A stretch of 36,591 nt of DNA from Candidatus Kaiserbacteria bacterium (GCA_019247335.1 JAFAPB010000084.1:1-36591), one strand, 5' to 3'; positions 8,916-16,236 are shown, counted from the stretch's first letter. Numbers and translations: made by a program. The notes: a model not told the origin generated them from the letters alone.

Positions 8916-9188
8916 TTAGATCTTGAAGTTAACCGGCGTTGAGCTGCCGTTCTGCGGTGCGGTCGTCGTTGCCTGCGTCTGTGTCTGCGTCGGAGCGCTC
9001 GGAAGGACGCCGAGCGTCTTTGAGAGCGCGCTCGTGAATACGTAATCGAAAAGGCCCAGGTAGAGCGCGACGCCGACAGAAATGGCCGCGACGAGAATCG
9101 TATAAACGATCGTCTGCGTGCGGGTCGGCCAGGCGACATGCCGGAGTTCACCACGCGTTTCTTTCAAATATTGCCCGAATCCAGCCAT
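8916..9188 (-). CDS. secE: Preprotein translocase subunit SecE
   Basis: A 90-residue single-span membrane protein. It starts with GQYLKETRGELRHVAWPTR, the amphipathic SecE surface helix and the conserved V-x-W-P-T motif, followed by one membrane segment at about residues 26-50. A Gln/Thr-rich tail (about 67-90) extends beyond the usual bacterial end and has no known role. SecE clamps SecY in the SecYEG channel. It is the first gene after the promoter at 9245-9272, upstream of nusG and rplK. Confidence 0.94.
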   Translation of the reverse strand: MAGFGQYLKETRGELRHVAWPTRTQTIVYTILVAAISVGVALYLGLFDYVFTSALSKTLGVLPSAPTQTQTQATTTAPQNGSSTPVNFKI

Positions 9189-9214
9189 ATTCTTGATATT
9201 TAAGCTGCCATTTT

Positions 9215-9234
9215 AAAAACGCCTTCCGGCGTTT
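9215..9234 (-). terminator. Hairpin with GGAA loop and T5 run in the secE leader
   Basis: On the minus strand, AAACGCC-GGAA-GGCGTTT is followed by a run of T residues, the form of an intrinsic terminator. It lies 27 nt before secE and just downstream of the predicted secE transcription start, so it either ends read-through from arsR or acts as a 5'-end hairpin or attenuator. Confidence 0.5.
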
Positions 9235-9244
9235 CAATGAGGGC

Positions 9245-9272
9245 ATTGTACCGCCTGGGAGCCCTCCGTCAA
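9245..9272 (-). promoter_or_regulatory. Predicted promoter of secE-nusG-rplK
   Basis: Minus-strand TTGACG (9267-9272) and TACAAT (9245-9250) are separated by 16 bp. The predicted start near 9238 gives a leader of about 50 nt. The -35 box adjoins a perfect 10-bp inverted repeat (9270-9292) that contains the arsR stop codon. Confidence 0.6.
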
Positions 9273-9292
9273 GCCTCTCTAGGAGAGGCTTG
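9270..9292. repeat. 10-bp inverted repeat over the arsR stop codon
   Basis: CAAGCCTCTC and GAGAGGCTTG are separated by 3 nt. No T-run follows on either strand, so it is not a classical terminator. It overlaps the -35 box of the secE promoter and could be a transcript-end hairpin or an operator for the neighbouring ArsR-type regulator. Confidence 0.45.
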
Positions 9293-9572
9293 AGAGGAAT
9301 TTGATGAGCGCTTTTGCCTCTTTTCCGGAGGCAATGCGATAGCACATGAGGCGCCCGAGCTTCTTCGACGAGACGATGTTCGCCTCGCTTAAAAGACCCA
9401 GCTGATGACTGACCGCGGAATGCGTCATGTTCAAGTTCTTTGCGATGTCCTGCACCGATAATTCCTTTTTCTTCATGAGCGTCGTCAAGATGCGAACGCG
9501 CGTCGCGCTTGAGACAAGTCCGAATAGCTGCGCTGCGTGTTCCGCGCGCGCTTTGTGCGCTTTTGAGATCAT
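9279..9572 (-). CDS. ArsR-family winged-helix transcriptional regulator
   Basis: A 97-residue protein that is almost entirely one winged HTH domain. SSATRVRILTTLM, then LSVQDIAKNLNMTHSAVSHQLGLL (recognition helix around M-T-H-S-A-V-S-H-Q-L) and a wing with SSKKLGRLMCYRI, are typical of ArsR/SmtB repressors. I see no paired Cys metal site; the only Cys is in the wing, so the signal it senses is unknown. It lies 13 nt downstream of the SIMPL gene. The nearby inverted repeat at 9270-9292 in the secE promoter is a possible target. Confidence 0.85.
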   Translation of the reverse strand: MISKAHKARAEHAAQLFGLVSSATRVRILTTLMKKKELSVQDIAKNLNMTHSAVSHQLGLLSEANIVSSKKLGRLMCYRIASGKEAKALIKFLSSLS

Positions 9573-9585
9573 ACGAGCGCCTATC

Positions 9586-10398
9586 TTACCGTATTTCGTA
9601 GGTGACTGTCACGTCCGAGACCACTTTGTTCTGTCCGACCGCGATTTCCGGGGCCGGAGCCGGTGCTGCGCCGCTTGCCTGGAGCGAGACATCTGCAGAC
9701 TTCGCGTAATAGATGCGATTATTGCCGCCTTCGTCGAAGCCGACGACGCGTACGATGGAGACGCCCAGCGAGCGAGCGAGCGTGTTCGCCTTGTCTTTTG
9801 CCGCCTGGATCGCCTTATCGCGCGCCTGCGCCTCGATGAGATCCTGATTCGCGACCGTGAAATTGAGACCGGAGACATTGGTCGCACCGCGTGAGCCAAC
9901 GCCCGAAAGAAGGTCGCCCGCTTTTTTGGTGTCGCGTACTTTGACGGTAAGCGTTTCCGAGACGTCGTAGCCGGTAATCGTCTGTTTGCCCGGACAATAC
10001 CCTCCTGCGGGGCAAGTCGTTGCGCTCCATTCGTAGTGCGGATTTACGCTGTAATCGGTGGTCTGGATGTCCTTCTCGTCGATACCCGCCTGTTTGAGGT
10101 AGTCGATAATATCGTTCGCTTTAGTATTGACTTGCGTCTGTGCCGTCGTCACGTCTTTGCCGGTCTGCATGACGCTGAACGAGAACTCGCCGGTATCCGG
10201 CACCGCATAGACGATCCCCTCACCCGAGACGGTGATGGTGTTGGTCGCGGTCACACCCGAGCCGATGTAACGGTAACCCTTGAGCTCGCCGAGTGATGCA
10301 AGCAGGAGAAAAAGCGCGAGCATCGCGAGCGCGGCGCTGCCGAAGGTGCGCGGCCAGTGCGTCGCAGTGATAATGTCACGTACCGATTGTTGTTCCAT
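9586..10398 (-). CDS. SIMPL (DUF541) domain protein, membrane anchored
   Basis: A 270-residue protein with an N-terminal membrane helix (about residues 20-40), presumably facing outward. The SIMPL/DUF541 domain begins with NTITVSGEG and continues with a V-x-A-V-P-D-T-G-x-F-S-F-S-V block. It carries the repeated Ala/Lys-rich helix QARDKAIQAAKDKANTLA and the end pattern V-S-D-V-T-V-T-Y-E-I. The domain is widespread in cell envelopes and its biochemical role is not settled. Two Cys near residue 130 (TCPAGGYCPG) could form a disulfide. I chose ATG at 10398 over the in-frame codon at 10416. Confidence 0.85.
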   Translation of the reverse strand: MEQQSVRDIITATHWPRTFGSAALAMLALFLLLASLGELKGYRYIGSGVTATNTITVSGEGIVYAVPDTGEFSFSVMQTGKDVTTAQTQVNTKANDIIDYLKQAGIDEKDIQTTDYSVNPHYEWSATTCPAGGYCPGKQTITGYDVSETLTVKVRDTKKAGDLLSGVGSRGATNVSGLNFTVANQDLIEAQARDKAIQAAKDKANTLARSLGVSIVRVVGFDEGGNNRIYYAKSADVSLQASGAAPAPAPEIAVGQNKVVSDVTVTYEIR

Positions 10399-10417
10399 AT
10401 ATATAAATCGTAGCACG

Positions 10418-10636
10418 CTATTGCGTGAGCGAATTCATATCGAGATTGTCGATGTTGCCGTACTGTGCGACGAACGACGGGATCACGAAGACGAGCCCGA
10501 CCGCCGGCAAGACGATGAGCGCGATCGTGACGACTCCCGTCCAAAAGAGATACTTGCGCACTTTCTCCGCGGCCTTGTATGTCGCATCTACCTTTTGCTC
10601 GAGCGTTTCGAGCCGTCGGCGCAATTCATCATCCAT
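10418..10636 (-). CDS. Small membrane protein with N-terminal coiled coil
   Basis: A 72-residue protein. Residues 1-27 form a charged helix with heptad-like Leu/Val spacing (LRRRLETLEQKVDATYKAA), and about 30-54 form one membrane span. This layout is common in short membrane proteins of Parcubacteria-like genomes and no function is known. It lies between the SIMPL and DUF2127 genes with gaps of about 20 and 12 nt. TACACT lies exactly 6 nt upstream of the ATG. Confidence 0.75.
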   Translation of the reverse strand: MDDELRRRLETLEQKVDATYKAAEKVRKYLFWTGVVTIALIVLPAVGLVFVIPSFVAQYGNIDNLDMNSLTQ

Positions 10637-10642
10637 AGAGAA

Positions 10643-10648
10643 AGTGTA
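10643..10648 (-). promoter_or_regulatory. Candidate -10 of the 72-residue gene
   Basis: TACACT (4 of 6 consensus bases) with a 6-nt spacer to ATG. It is weak alone and is listed because it repeats the leaderless spacing seen at other genes here. Confidence 0.3.
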
Positions 10649-11125
10649 TCAGACTGCACGGCTCCGTATGTGGTGCCGGTACTCGTAGTAGATGAGCCAC
10701 ATAACGACGAGATCGAAGAGTGTGAGCAAAAGGAGCGCGGTCGAATACCGCTCCCAGAGTTTTACGATCTGATAGAGCGCAAAGAGCGCGAAAACAATGA
10801 GCGCCGCGGGATATGCCCAGCGCTTGCCGCGCAGCAGATTCCATACGAGAAACCCTTTCACAATGCCGTGCGAGAAGAGATAGAGGCTTCCATATAGCTG
10901 CACGTGCGGATCGAGATACGGCGCGAACGCATTGATGTGGCGCGCGAAGAAATCATCCGGGTCCTCAATGAGCTCGTTCTGTACCAGCGCGAGAATGAGA
11001 TCACCATGCTGCGCCGTGAAAAAAAGAACTGCGCTTAAGATGATCTCGAGCGCGGCATTCGCGCCCTTGAGGAGGATCGATACGTAGAATGCCTCGTCGA
11101 TTCCGGCTTCCCGCCAGCGCCGCAT
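10649..11125 (-). CDS. DUF2127 family membrane protein
   Basis: A 158-residue protein with about four membrane segments. The section YLFSHGIVKGFLVWNLLRGKRWAYPAALIVFALFALYQI is the DUF2127 signature: His-Gly-x-x-Lys, then R-x-W-A-Y-P and a Tyr-Gln in the next helix. The function is unknown. It starts one nucleotide after the PAP2 stop (TGATATG), so the two are probably co-transcribed, which hints at a membrane-lipid or envelope role. Confidence 0.8.
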   Translation of the reverse strand: MRRWREAGIDEAFYVSILLKGANAALEIILSAVLFFTAQHGDLILALVQNELIEDPDDFFARHINAFAPYLDPHVQLYGSLYLFSHGIVKGFLVWNLLRGKRWAYPAALIVFALFALYQIVKLWERYSTALLLLTLFDLVVMWLIYYEYRHHIRSRAV

Positions 11126-11126
11126 A

Positions 11127-11777
11127 TCAATCGCACTCCGCCTCGAGGAACAATCGGCGGTGTCGCGCGAAGATCACGCATGCGATTTGGTAGATGCCAT
11201 ACGTGATGAAAAATGCGGAGGCGACGTCGATCGAATAATGGATATGCCCTAAGAGCACAACGGTCGCAAAATAGACGGACGCCGCCAGGAAGAAATAGCG
11301 CAACAGCGGCTTATGCCAGAAACCGAGCGCGCCCAAAAACGGCATGCCGGTGTGCGCCGAGAAGAATTGATCCGCACCGAAAAATGCGCTCGCGATCGTC
11401 TTGCCGAAATCCGTCGGATACTCGATCTCCGGGGGGCCCAGGTGCGTGAGCAGCGTGAAGGCCGAGCGGATGACGATAAAGAGCGCGACCGAGAGGAGCG
11501 CGAACGGAATTCGCTTCGGCCGCGTGAGCACGAGAAAGAGCGAGACGAGGATCACGAAAGCCGTGCCGTAGACGAAAAAGTCGTCGACCTGAAAGATCGG
11601 GACATTGGAAAGGATCGCATCGGTCACAGAATTGCTCGCGCGCTCGGTCGCCTGCCGGATCGCCCAGAAATTAACGACGAGCGATGCCACGAATGCCGCT
11701 ATGGAAATAAGCGTCCAGCCCACGAAATCGAGGTCGGAAAATGCCGCGCGATACCGGGCGATGAGGCGCTTTCCCAT
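11127..11777 (-). CDS. PAP2-type membrane phosphatase (PAP2_C / sphingomyelin-synthase-like)
   Basis: A 216-residue, roughly six-span membrane protein. The active-site motifs are FFSAHTGMPF (like S-G/A-H-T in PAP2 motif 2) and GHIHYSIDVASAFFITYGIY (H-Y-x-I-D-V, motif 3). These two His and the Asp form the phosphatase/transferase triad in the PAP2_C group. The likely substrate is a lipid phosphate, by family. I chose ATG at 11777 over an upstream codon at 11849 because the latter would extend through the divergent promoter into DedA. The neighbour DedA is also a membrane-lipid protein. Confidence 0.78.
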   Translation of the reverse strand: MGKRLIARYRAAFSDLDFVGWTLISIAAFVASLVVNFWAIRQATERASNSVTDAILSNVPIFQVDDFFVYGTAFVILVSLFLVLTRPKRIPFALLSVALFIVIRSAFTLLTHLGPPEIEYPTDFGKTIASAFFGADQFFSAHTGMPFLGALGFWHKPLLRYFFLAASVYFATVVLLGHIHYSIDVASAFFITYGIYQIACVIFARHRRLFLEAECD

Positions 11778-11785
11778 ATAGGGCG

Positions 11786-11793
11786 AGTATACT
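11786..11793. promoter_or_regulatory. Palindromic -10 element shared by divergent leaderless genes
   Basis: The 8-bp palindrome AGTATACT gives TATACT on both strands. On plus, 6 nt separate it from the DedA ATG (11800). On minus, 8 nt separate it from the PAP2 ATG (11777). I find no consensus -35 on either side. Confidence 0.5.
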
Positions 11794-11799
11794 ATCTGA

Positions 11800-12399
11800 A
11801 TGGATGCCACGACCATCGTCGGACTTGTCGCGATCCTGCAGCGCTTCAAGTACCCGATCTTGATCCCCCTCGCGGCGATTGAGGGCCCGATCCTTATGAT
11901 GCTCTGCGGCCTCGGCGCACATCTTGGCTACATCAGTTTCTGGCCGGCCTATATCTGCCTCGCGCTCGGCGATCTGGTCGGGGACGCTTTTTGGTACTGG
12001 CTCGGCTACCACTATGGTGAGCGGTTCGTCGGACGTTTCGGCTCCTATTTCTCAATTACGGAGACACATATCGATGCGGTGAAGCGCATCTTCCATCGTT
12101 ATCGCGTCTATATCCTTCTCATTTCGAAAGTGACGGCAGGCTTCGGGCTCGCGCTCGCGACGCTTTTCACCGCCGGGATGACGCGCGTCCCCTTCCCGCT
12201 CTTTATCGCGCTCAATGCGGTCGGCCAGCTCGTTTGGACGGGTATACTGATGGGGATCGGGTTCTTTTTGGGGACGTTCTATACGCAGGCGAATAATATT
12301 TACGGCAAGGTGACGGCCGTCGCCGCCATATTCTTCGTTTTCCTGCTCTTTATCGGATTCAGCAGATATATCCGATCACGTTTCGAACGCACGCTATGA
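11800..12399 (+). CDS. DedA/VTT-domain membrane protein
   Basis: A 199-residue integral membrane protein of the DedA (SNARE-associated/VTT) family. LAAIEGPILMMLCGLGAHLGYISFW corresponds to the E-x-x-x-P-x-x-P-x-E re-entrant loop region in divergent form, followed by GDLVGDAFWYWLGYHYG (conserved G-D-x-x-x-Y-x-x-G) and SKVTAGFGLALATLFTAGM, close to the F-x-R-x-x-P-G loop, though the Arg is Lys here. DedA proteins act as phospholipid flippases or scramblases, including of undecaprenyl phosphate. It overlaps the downstream glycosyltransferase by 4 nt (ATGA). Confidence 0.82.
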   Translation: MDATTIVGLVAILQRFKYPILIPLAAIEGPILMMLCGLGAHLGYISFWPAYICLALGDLVGDAFWYWLGYHYGERFVGRFGSYFSITETHIDAVKRIFHRYRVYILLISKVTAGFGLALATLFTAGMTRVPFPLFIALNAVGQLVWTGILMGIGFFLGTFYTQANNIYGKVTAVAAIFFVFLLFIGFSRYIRSRFERTL

Positions 12400-13088
12400 T
12401 ATCCGTCGTCATCCCGACGTTGCAGGAAGAAAACTATATCGAAGACACGGTGCGGCAGTTCACGCGCCTCTCGATCCCGCATGAAGTGATCGTCTCCGAC
12501 GGGGGGTCCGCCGACCGCACCGTCGAGATCGCAAGGGCTGCGGGCGCGCAGATCGTGCTCTCCGCTGAGCGCAAAACTCCCTCGCACCAACGAAACGCCG
12601 GCGCAAAGCAAGCGAAAGGCGAGGTTTTGCTTTTTATCGACTCATCGGTCGTCCTCCCCGATACCGAATCCTTCCTCACCGCAGCGCTGAAGCATTTCGA
12701 AGATCCGGCGGTACTCGGCTATGCGGTTCCGCAGTGGATCGATCCGAAGAAAGCGACTTTTTCGGACCGCGTCGTCTGCACGATCGTCAACTGGACGCTC
12801 GCTCTCTCGAAAGGCGGATCAGGAAAATTCGTCATGGTGCGTCGCTCGGCATTCGAAGCGCTCATGGGTTTCCGCGAGGATCTCGTGACGCGTGAGGACG
12901 GCGATTTTTATATCCGACTCAATAGGATGGGCGAGGTCGTTTTCGACAAGTCACAATTCATCTATTACTCCGGCCGCCGTGAACATGCCTATGGCTGGCC
13001 GAAACTCCTCTCGATCTGGATGATCAATGTGATCTGGGTGACGCTCTTCAATAAAGCACTCACGAAAGAATGGACGCCAGTACGCTGA
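12396..13088 (+). CDS. Family 2 glycosyltransferase
   Basis: A 230-residue GT-A fold enzyme. MISVVIPTLQEENYIEDTV opens the nucleotide-sugar domain; VSDGGSADRTVEIA is the D-G-S-x-D-x-T motif near residue 34; and the acidic metal site is FIDSSVVLP near 82 (D-S instead of D-x-D). TREDGDFYIRLNRMG near 168 is the E-D acceptor-side motif. A hydrophobic C-terminal stretch suggests membrane association. It is coupled to DedA upstream and followed after 1 nt by the Tat-signal hydrolase. Sugar and acceptor are unknown. Confidence 0.85.
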   Translation: MISVVIPTLQEENYIEDTVRQFTRLSIPHEVIVSDGGSADRTVEIARAAGAQIVLSAERKTPSHQRNAGAKQAKGEVLLFIDSSVVLPDTESFLTAALKHFEDPAVLGYAVPQWIDPKKATFSDRVVCTIVNWTLALSKGGSGKFVMVRRSAFEALMGFREDLVTREDGDFYIRLNRMGEVVFDKSQFIYYSGRREHAYGWPKLLSIWMINVIWVTLFNKALTKEWTPVR

Positions 13089-13089
13089 T

Positions 13090-14163
13090 ATGAGCATGGA
13101 GGGCAAAATGGACCGGCGCAACTTTCTTAAAGGTGCGGCGGCTATTGGGGCGGCCGCGCTGCTCCCGGATGTTACAGTGAGCGACATGCAGGAGAAGTTG
13201 GAGGCCGCGCGCGTTCCGACGGCACTCGAAAAACGCTTCGGCTCTCGGATGGAATTCGACGGTAATGCTACCGATATTATTGATATTCAGCCGGAACAAC
13301 CGTCAGATAAGCCTGACATATTAGTCGCCCCGGGTTTCAACGCATCGATACACACAAATGCTCCCGTTCTCGAAATGCTGGCGAAAGACGGACGGCGTGT
13401 CATGTCGCTCAATCACCCGCACGCCGGACGTTCGCTGAGAGAAAGCGCTGATTCTAAAGAAAGTCGCGCCAAATTCCCGCTCACGGAACTTCGAAAGGCA
13501 TCGAACTTGCTGGATTTAATAGATGCAAAGAGTCCGGAGAAACCTGTCGATTGCTTTGCCTTTTCCGAGGGAGCGCTCAATACGATGCTGGCGGCATATC
13601 TCCACCCTGAAAAATTTAACAGCATCATACTTTCCGCTCCCGCGGGACTCATCGGCGATGATTCTCTCATAACACTCGCCGGACTCCAGAACAAGGAATC
13701 CGGCGGTCTCATGCAGCGTTTTTCGGCACAATCAGAGAGCGATAATGCTGCAGCCCGGCTTCCCGCATACTCTTCGGATGAAGCCTTACGGCAGGAAGAG
13801 ATGGAAATGTTCAAGCACATCGCATCGACTTGGGAAGCGGACGAGGAAACGGCTAAAAAGCACTTAGTCGCGACGATTGAAGACCTTTGGGCACTTTCTC
13901 ACATGCGCATTGACGATATGGTGGCATTCGTGCGGGCCGCAGGGGTAAAGGTCGCGGTTATCTCGGGCGTTGAAGACAAAGTATTCCCGACGGAACGTAT
14001 GGCGCGGCGTCTGCCGAAAGATTCGTTGGACGGATTCATGGCGACGCAGGGCGCGCATGGGCCGCACTATTCTGCGCGAGCCATCACCTATATTTTTGGC
14101 CTGCTTGACGCCAAGCGAGAAAAGGAGCGCGAAGAGCGGGCCGCCGCGAAGCAAAATCAATGA
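13090..14163 (+). CDS. Alpha/beta hydrolase with twin-arginine signal
   Basis: A 357-residue protein beginning with a twin-arginine motif DRRNFLKG (Arg9-Arg10) and a hydrophobic Ala/Gly-rich stretch, typical for Tat export. The alpha/beta hydrolase fold follows: strand VAPGF near 80, LNHPHAGRS near 108-115, nucleophile elbow AFSEGA with Ser159 (Ala in place of the first Gly of G-x-S-x-G), catalytic Asp near 296 in ISGVEDKVFP, and His in GAHGPHY (323 or 326). The substrate is unknown. Met7 could be the true start, since it lies directly before the RR motif. It shares its last 7 nt, tail to tail, with the glycosyltransferase on the other strand. Confidence 0.8.
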   Translation: MSMEGKMDRRNFLKGAAAIGAAALLPDVTVSDMQEKLEAARVPTALEKRFGSRMEFDGNATDIIDIQPEQPSDKPDILVAPGFNASIHTNAPVLEMLAKDGRRVMSLNHPHAGRSLRESADSKESRAKFPLTELRKASNLLDLIDAKSPEKPVDCFAFSEGALNTMLAAYLHPEKFNSIILSAPAGLIGDDSLITLAGLQNKESGGLMQRFSAQSESDNAAARLPAYSSDEALRQEEMEMFKHIASTWEADEETAKKHLVATIEDLWALSHMRIDDMVAFVRAAGVKVAVISGVEDKVFPTERMARRLPKDSLDGFMATQGAHGPHYSARAITYIFGLLDAKREKEREERAAAKQNQ

Positions 14164-14873
14164 CGCCGGTCGGTATATTCGTGCGTGACGGACCGGCCAA
14201 GAAAGATATGTGAGAGGAAATTGAGCGTGTAGTTGCCGGAGGTACGGACCAGTCCGTCGTGCTGGAAACGCCGCATCGACGTATAGATCACCATATGCAT
14301 ACGCAGATATACGGACCCGACCTTTGAGAGGCGTCGGCCGATGTCCGCATCTTCGCCGTAGAATTTGATCGATTTATCGAACTCCCCCGCCGCCTTGATA
14401 GCACTTTTTTGGGCCACGAAATTTCCGCCGATCAAGAGAAATCCCGTCATCCAATACGTGATCGGCAGCACGATCCATTCCACGAATTCTACGAGAACGC
14501 GCAGGTAGACCGGGCCGTCGAAATACTGGACCGGGCCCGTGAGCGCGACCGTCTCCGGATACGCACGGAAATGTTCCCGCACGACGTACGACCAGCCATC
14601 GGCCATGCGGCAGTCGGCATCGATGTAGGCAATGAGGTCGGTCGATGCGCTCTCATATCCTTTTTGGCGCGCGTGGGTGAGCCCTTTTTCATTTTCGCGC
14701 ACGACCCTCACAGGAAATTTTGCCGCGATGTCTCCCGTGCCGTCGGTTGATGCGTTGTCAACGACAATTATTTCCTTAAAAAATCCCGGTGCGTTTTTCT
14801 GCACGGATTCAATACACGGGCCGATGTGCTCCGCCTCGTTGTACGCCGGGATGATAAGTGTGATCTCAGGCAT
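14157..14873 (-). CDS. Family 2 glycosyltransferase
   Basis: A 238-residue GT2 enzyme. ITLIIPAYNEAEHIGPCIES is the N-terminal strand-helix; VVDNASTDGT is the D-x-S-x-D-G-T motif near 38; AYIDADCRMADGW contains the D-x-D metal site near 84-86. GEDADIGRRLSKVG near 178 is the E-D-x-D motif for acceptor binding. A membrane-like hydrophobic segment at about 128-148 suggests a lipid-linked acceptor. It overlaps the start of the upstream gene's stop region (14866-14873) and lies tail to tail with the hydrolase gene. Confidence 0.88.
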   Translation of the reverse strand: MPEITLIIPAYNEAEHIGPCIESVQKNAPGFFKEIIVVDNASTDGTGDIAAKFPVRVVRENEKGLTHARQKGYESASTDLIAYIDADCRMADGWSYVVREHFRAYPETVALTGPVQYFDGPVYLRVLVEFVEWIVLPITYWMTGFLLIGGNFVAQKSAIKAAGEFDKSIKFYGEDADIGRRLSKVGSVYLRMHMVIYTSMRRFQHDGLVRTSGNYTLNFLSHIFLGRSVTHEYTDRRH

Positions 14874-15636
14874 GAGCGAAGCGCGCGACGACGTCGAGAT
14901 GTTCTTCCGTCATGCCGCCGAGCCGGAAGATCGTGACGGCGCCGACGCCGATTTTTTGCAAGTCTGTAAGATCGTTTTCAAGCTCGGCCGCCGTCAGTAT
15001 CTGCTCGTGTCCGATGTGGCCCTCGGCGGTCGCGCCGAGACCGACCGAGATCGCTTCCCCCGCCTCGTTACGAGCACGAATGCGGTCGCGCATTTTTCGC
15101 AATACGAAATCCTGTAGCGACCCGGTATACGAGCGGATCATACTCGTATAGTACCTAGGTATTCGCGCGTGGGAACCCGCGTAAGCGATCCCAAGGGCGC
15201 GCTTGATCGACTCGGAAAAAACGCCGATCGCCGGATATTCCGCCGTCGCGATCGTGAGACCGCGCGTACCATGGAGCGCGAGGATGCGCGCGGTCAGTTG
15301 CTTGTTCTTATGGAAACGAAAAAGATTACGGAGAAACAGGCGCGGCGTGAGTATCGGAAGCTCGAGATCAATGAGTACCTGCAACGGAGCGCCGGCGTAC
15401 GACTGCAGTTCGATAAGCAACCGCTCAAGCTCGTCGGTAAAGGAGAAGGGCGAGATCCAGTACGATCTCGAAAAGATCGCCCAATACGCGGGAGTCGCAC
15501 CACGGACCGATGCGGAGAGCGCCTGAAATTCATTGAGCGAACGGGACGCGAGATATATCGTCGACGGAAAGCCGAGCGAAGCGGTTTTCGCCAGATTATT
15601 CGGCGTAGGAGTTTCCTCGAAAAAATCGATGCGCAT
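14866..15636 (-). CDS. Conserved protein of unknown function, possible TIM-barrel
   Basis: A 256-residue soluble protein I do not recognise. Regular alternation of short hydrophobic strands and helices suggests a beta/alpha barrel: VLIDLELPIL, then LTARILALHG, a G-L-T-I-A-T-A-E-Y segment, AISVGLGATAEGHIGHEQIL, and near the end VGAVTIFRLGGM. The acidic residues in DLELP and TAEYP and the H-I-G-H-E segment could be catalytic. A glycosidase- or polysaccharide-related role is suggested only by the adjacent glycosyltransferase, whose start it overlaps. I chose ATG at 15636 (MRIDFFEE); ATG at 15666 is also possible, and any further extension would enter tRNA-His. Confidence 0.6.
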   Translation of the reverse strand: MRIDFFEETPTPNNLAKTASLGFPSTIYLASRSLNEFQALSASVRGATPAYWAIFSRSYWISPFSFTDELERLLIELQSYAGAPLQVLIDLELPILTPRLFLRNLFRFHKNKQLTARILALHGTRGLTIATAEYPAIGVFSESIKRALGIAYAGSHARIPRYYTSMIRSYTGSLQDFVLRKMRDRIRARNEAGEAISVGLGATAEGHIGHEQILTAAELENDLTDLQKIGVGAVTIFRLGGMTEEHLDVVARFAHA

Positions 15637-15675
15637 AGCGCTGTGCGTTAGACCAAAGTCTAGCATTGCCGCGGG

Positions 15676-15748
15676 GGCGATCGCCGGGAATCGAACCCGA
15701 ATCGAGGGCTCCACAAACCCTAGTGTTAACCGTTACACCACGATCGCC
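15676..15748 (-). tRNA. tRNA-His (GTG)
   Basis: A cloverleaf can be drawn on the minus strand. The acceptor stem is GCGATCG/CGATCGC, with an extra encoded 5' G (G-1) facing C73, the hallmark of bacterial tRNA-His. The anticodon loop is TTTGTGG with GTG, and the T loop is TTCGAAT. CCA is not encoded. The extended -10-like TGCTATAAA lies about 14-20 nt upstream. Confidence 0.96.
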
Positions 15749-15761
15749 ATCAAACACTAGA

Positions 15762-15767
15762 TTTATA
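15762..15767 (-). promoter_or_regulatory. Candidate extended -10 for tRNA-His
   Basis: TATAAA preceded by TGC (the TGn extension) on the minus strand, 13 nt before the tRNA 5' end. No strong -35 was seen. Confidence 0.45.
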
Positions 15768-15788
15768 GCACAAAAGCCGTAAACGACA

Positions 15789-15812
15789 GCGCCGCCCCTT
15801 TCGGGGCGGCGC
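15789..15812 (-). terminator. GC-rich hairpin after the DUF4383 gene
   Basis: A 10-bp stem (15789-15798 with 15803-15812) and a GAAA loop when read on minus. It lies 22 nt past the DUF4383 stop; the following T residues are scattered rather than continuous, so it may terminate only partly before the tRNA-His promoter. Confidence 0.5.
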
Positions 15813-15834
15813 GTGAGTTTTCGCTGCTGCGAGA

Positions 15835-16236
15835 TTACATCGCGCCGGCCGGCGAGTTCATCGCCATGCTGCCCGATGACTCCTTCATCCAGAAGCCCGC
15901 CCAGAGCGCGATGACCGCGATCAGGACGTGGAGGACGTTGTCCGCCATGTTGACCCCGATGAGGCCGAGGACCGTTGAGCCCTGTACGAATCCGACGATC
16001 GCGACGAGCGCGTAGACGATACCGAAGATCTTGAAGTAGAGATTCACATACGCACCCGAGCCGAGCGCGACCAGGATCGCGACGATGCCGGTCGCGAGAT
16101 GGATAATGTTGTGAATCGCGTCCACCTGGAAGATACCAAGGAGGAGCCCGTCAGCTGAGGTCACGCCCGGAATGAATCCGAGAATGCCGACGACGGTCAA
16201 GATGATACCGAACGCCCATGCCAATTTCTTAGCCAT
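15835..16236 (-). CDS. DUF4383 family four-span membrane protein
   Basis: A 133-residue protein with four membrane segments and short loops. The pattern GILGFIPGVTSADGLLLGIFQVDAIHNIIHLATG, then a second N-x-x-D-N-x-L-H-x-L-I-A block, is the DUF4383 layout, with repeated N-x-x-H motifs. The function is unknown. It seems to be a single-gene unit: predicted promoter at 16300-16327 with a leader of about 57 nt, an A-rich stretch before ATG instead of a clear Shine-Dalgarno, and a strong hairpin after the stop. The C-terminal tail is Met/Ala-rich. Confidence 0.82.
   Translation of the reverse strand: MAKKLAWAFGIILTVVGILGFIPGVTSADGLLLGIFQVDAIHNIIHLATGIVAILVALGSGAYVNLYFKIFGIVYALVAIVGFVQGSTVLGLIGVNMADNVLHVLIAVIALWAGFWMKESSGSMAMNSPAGAM

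Noticed and set aside
8915-9154. N-terminal extension of nusG
   Set aside because: It lies entirely in secE in another frame and is basic low-complexity sequence; NusG homology begins at 8914.
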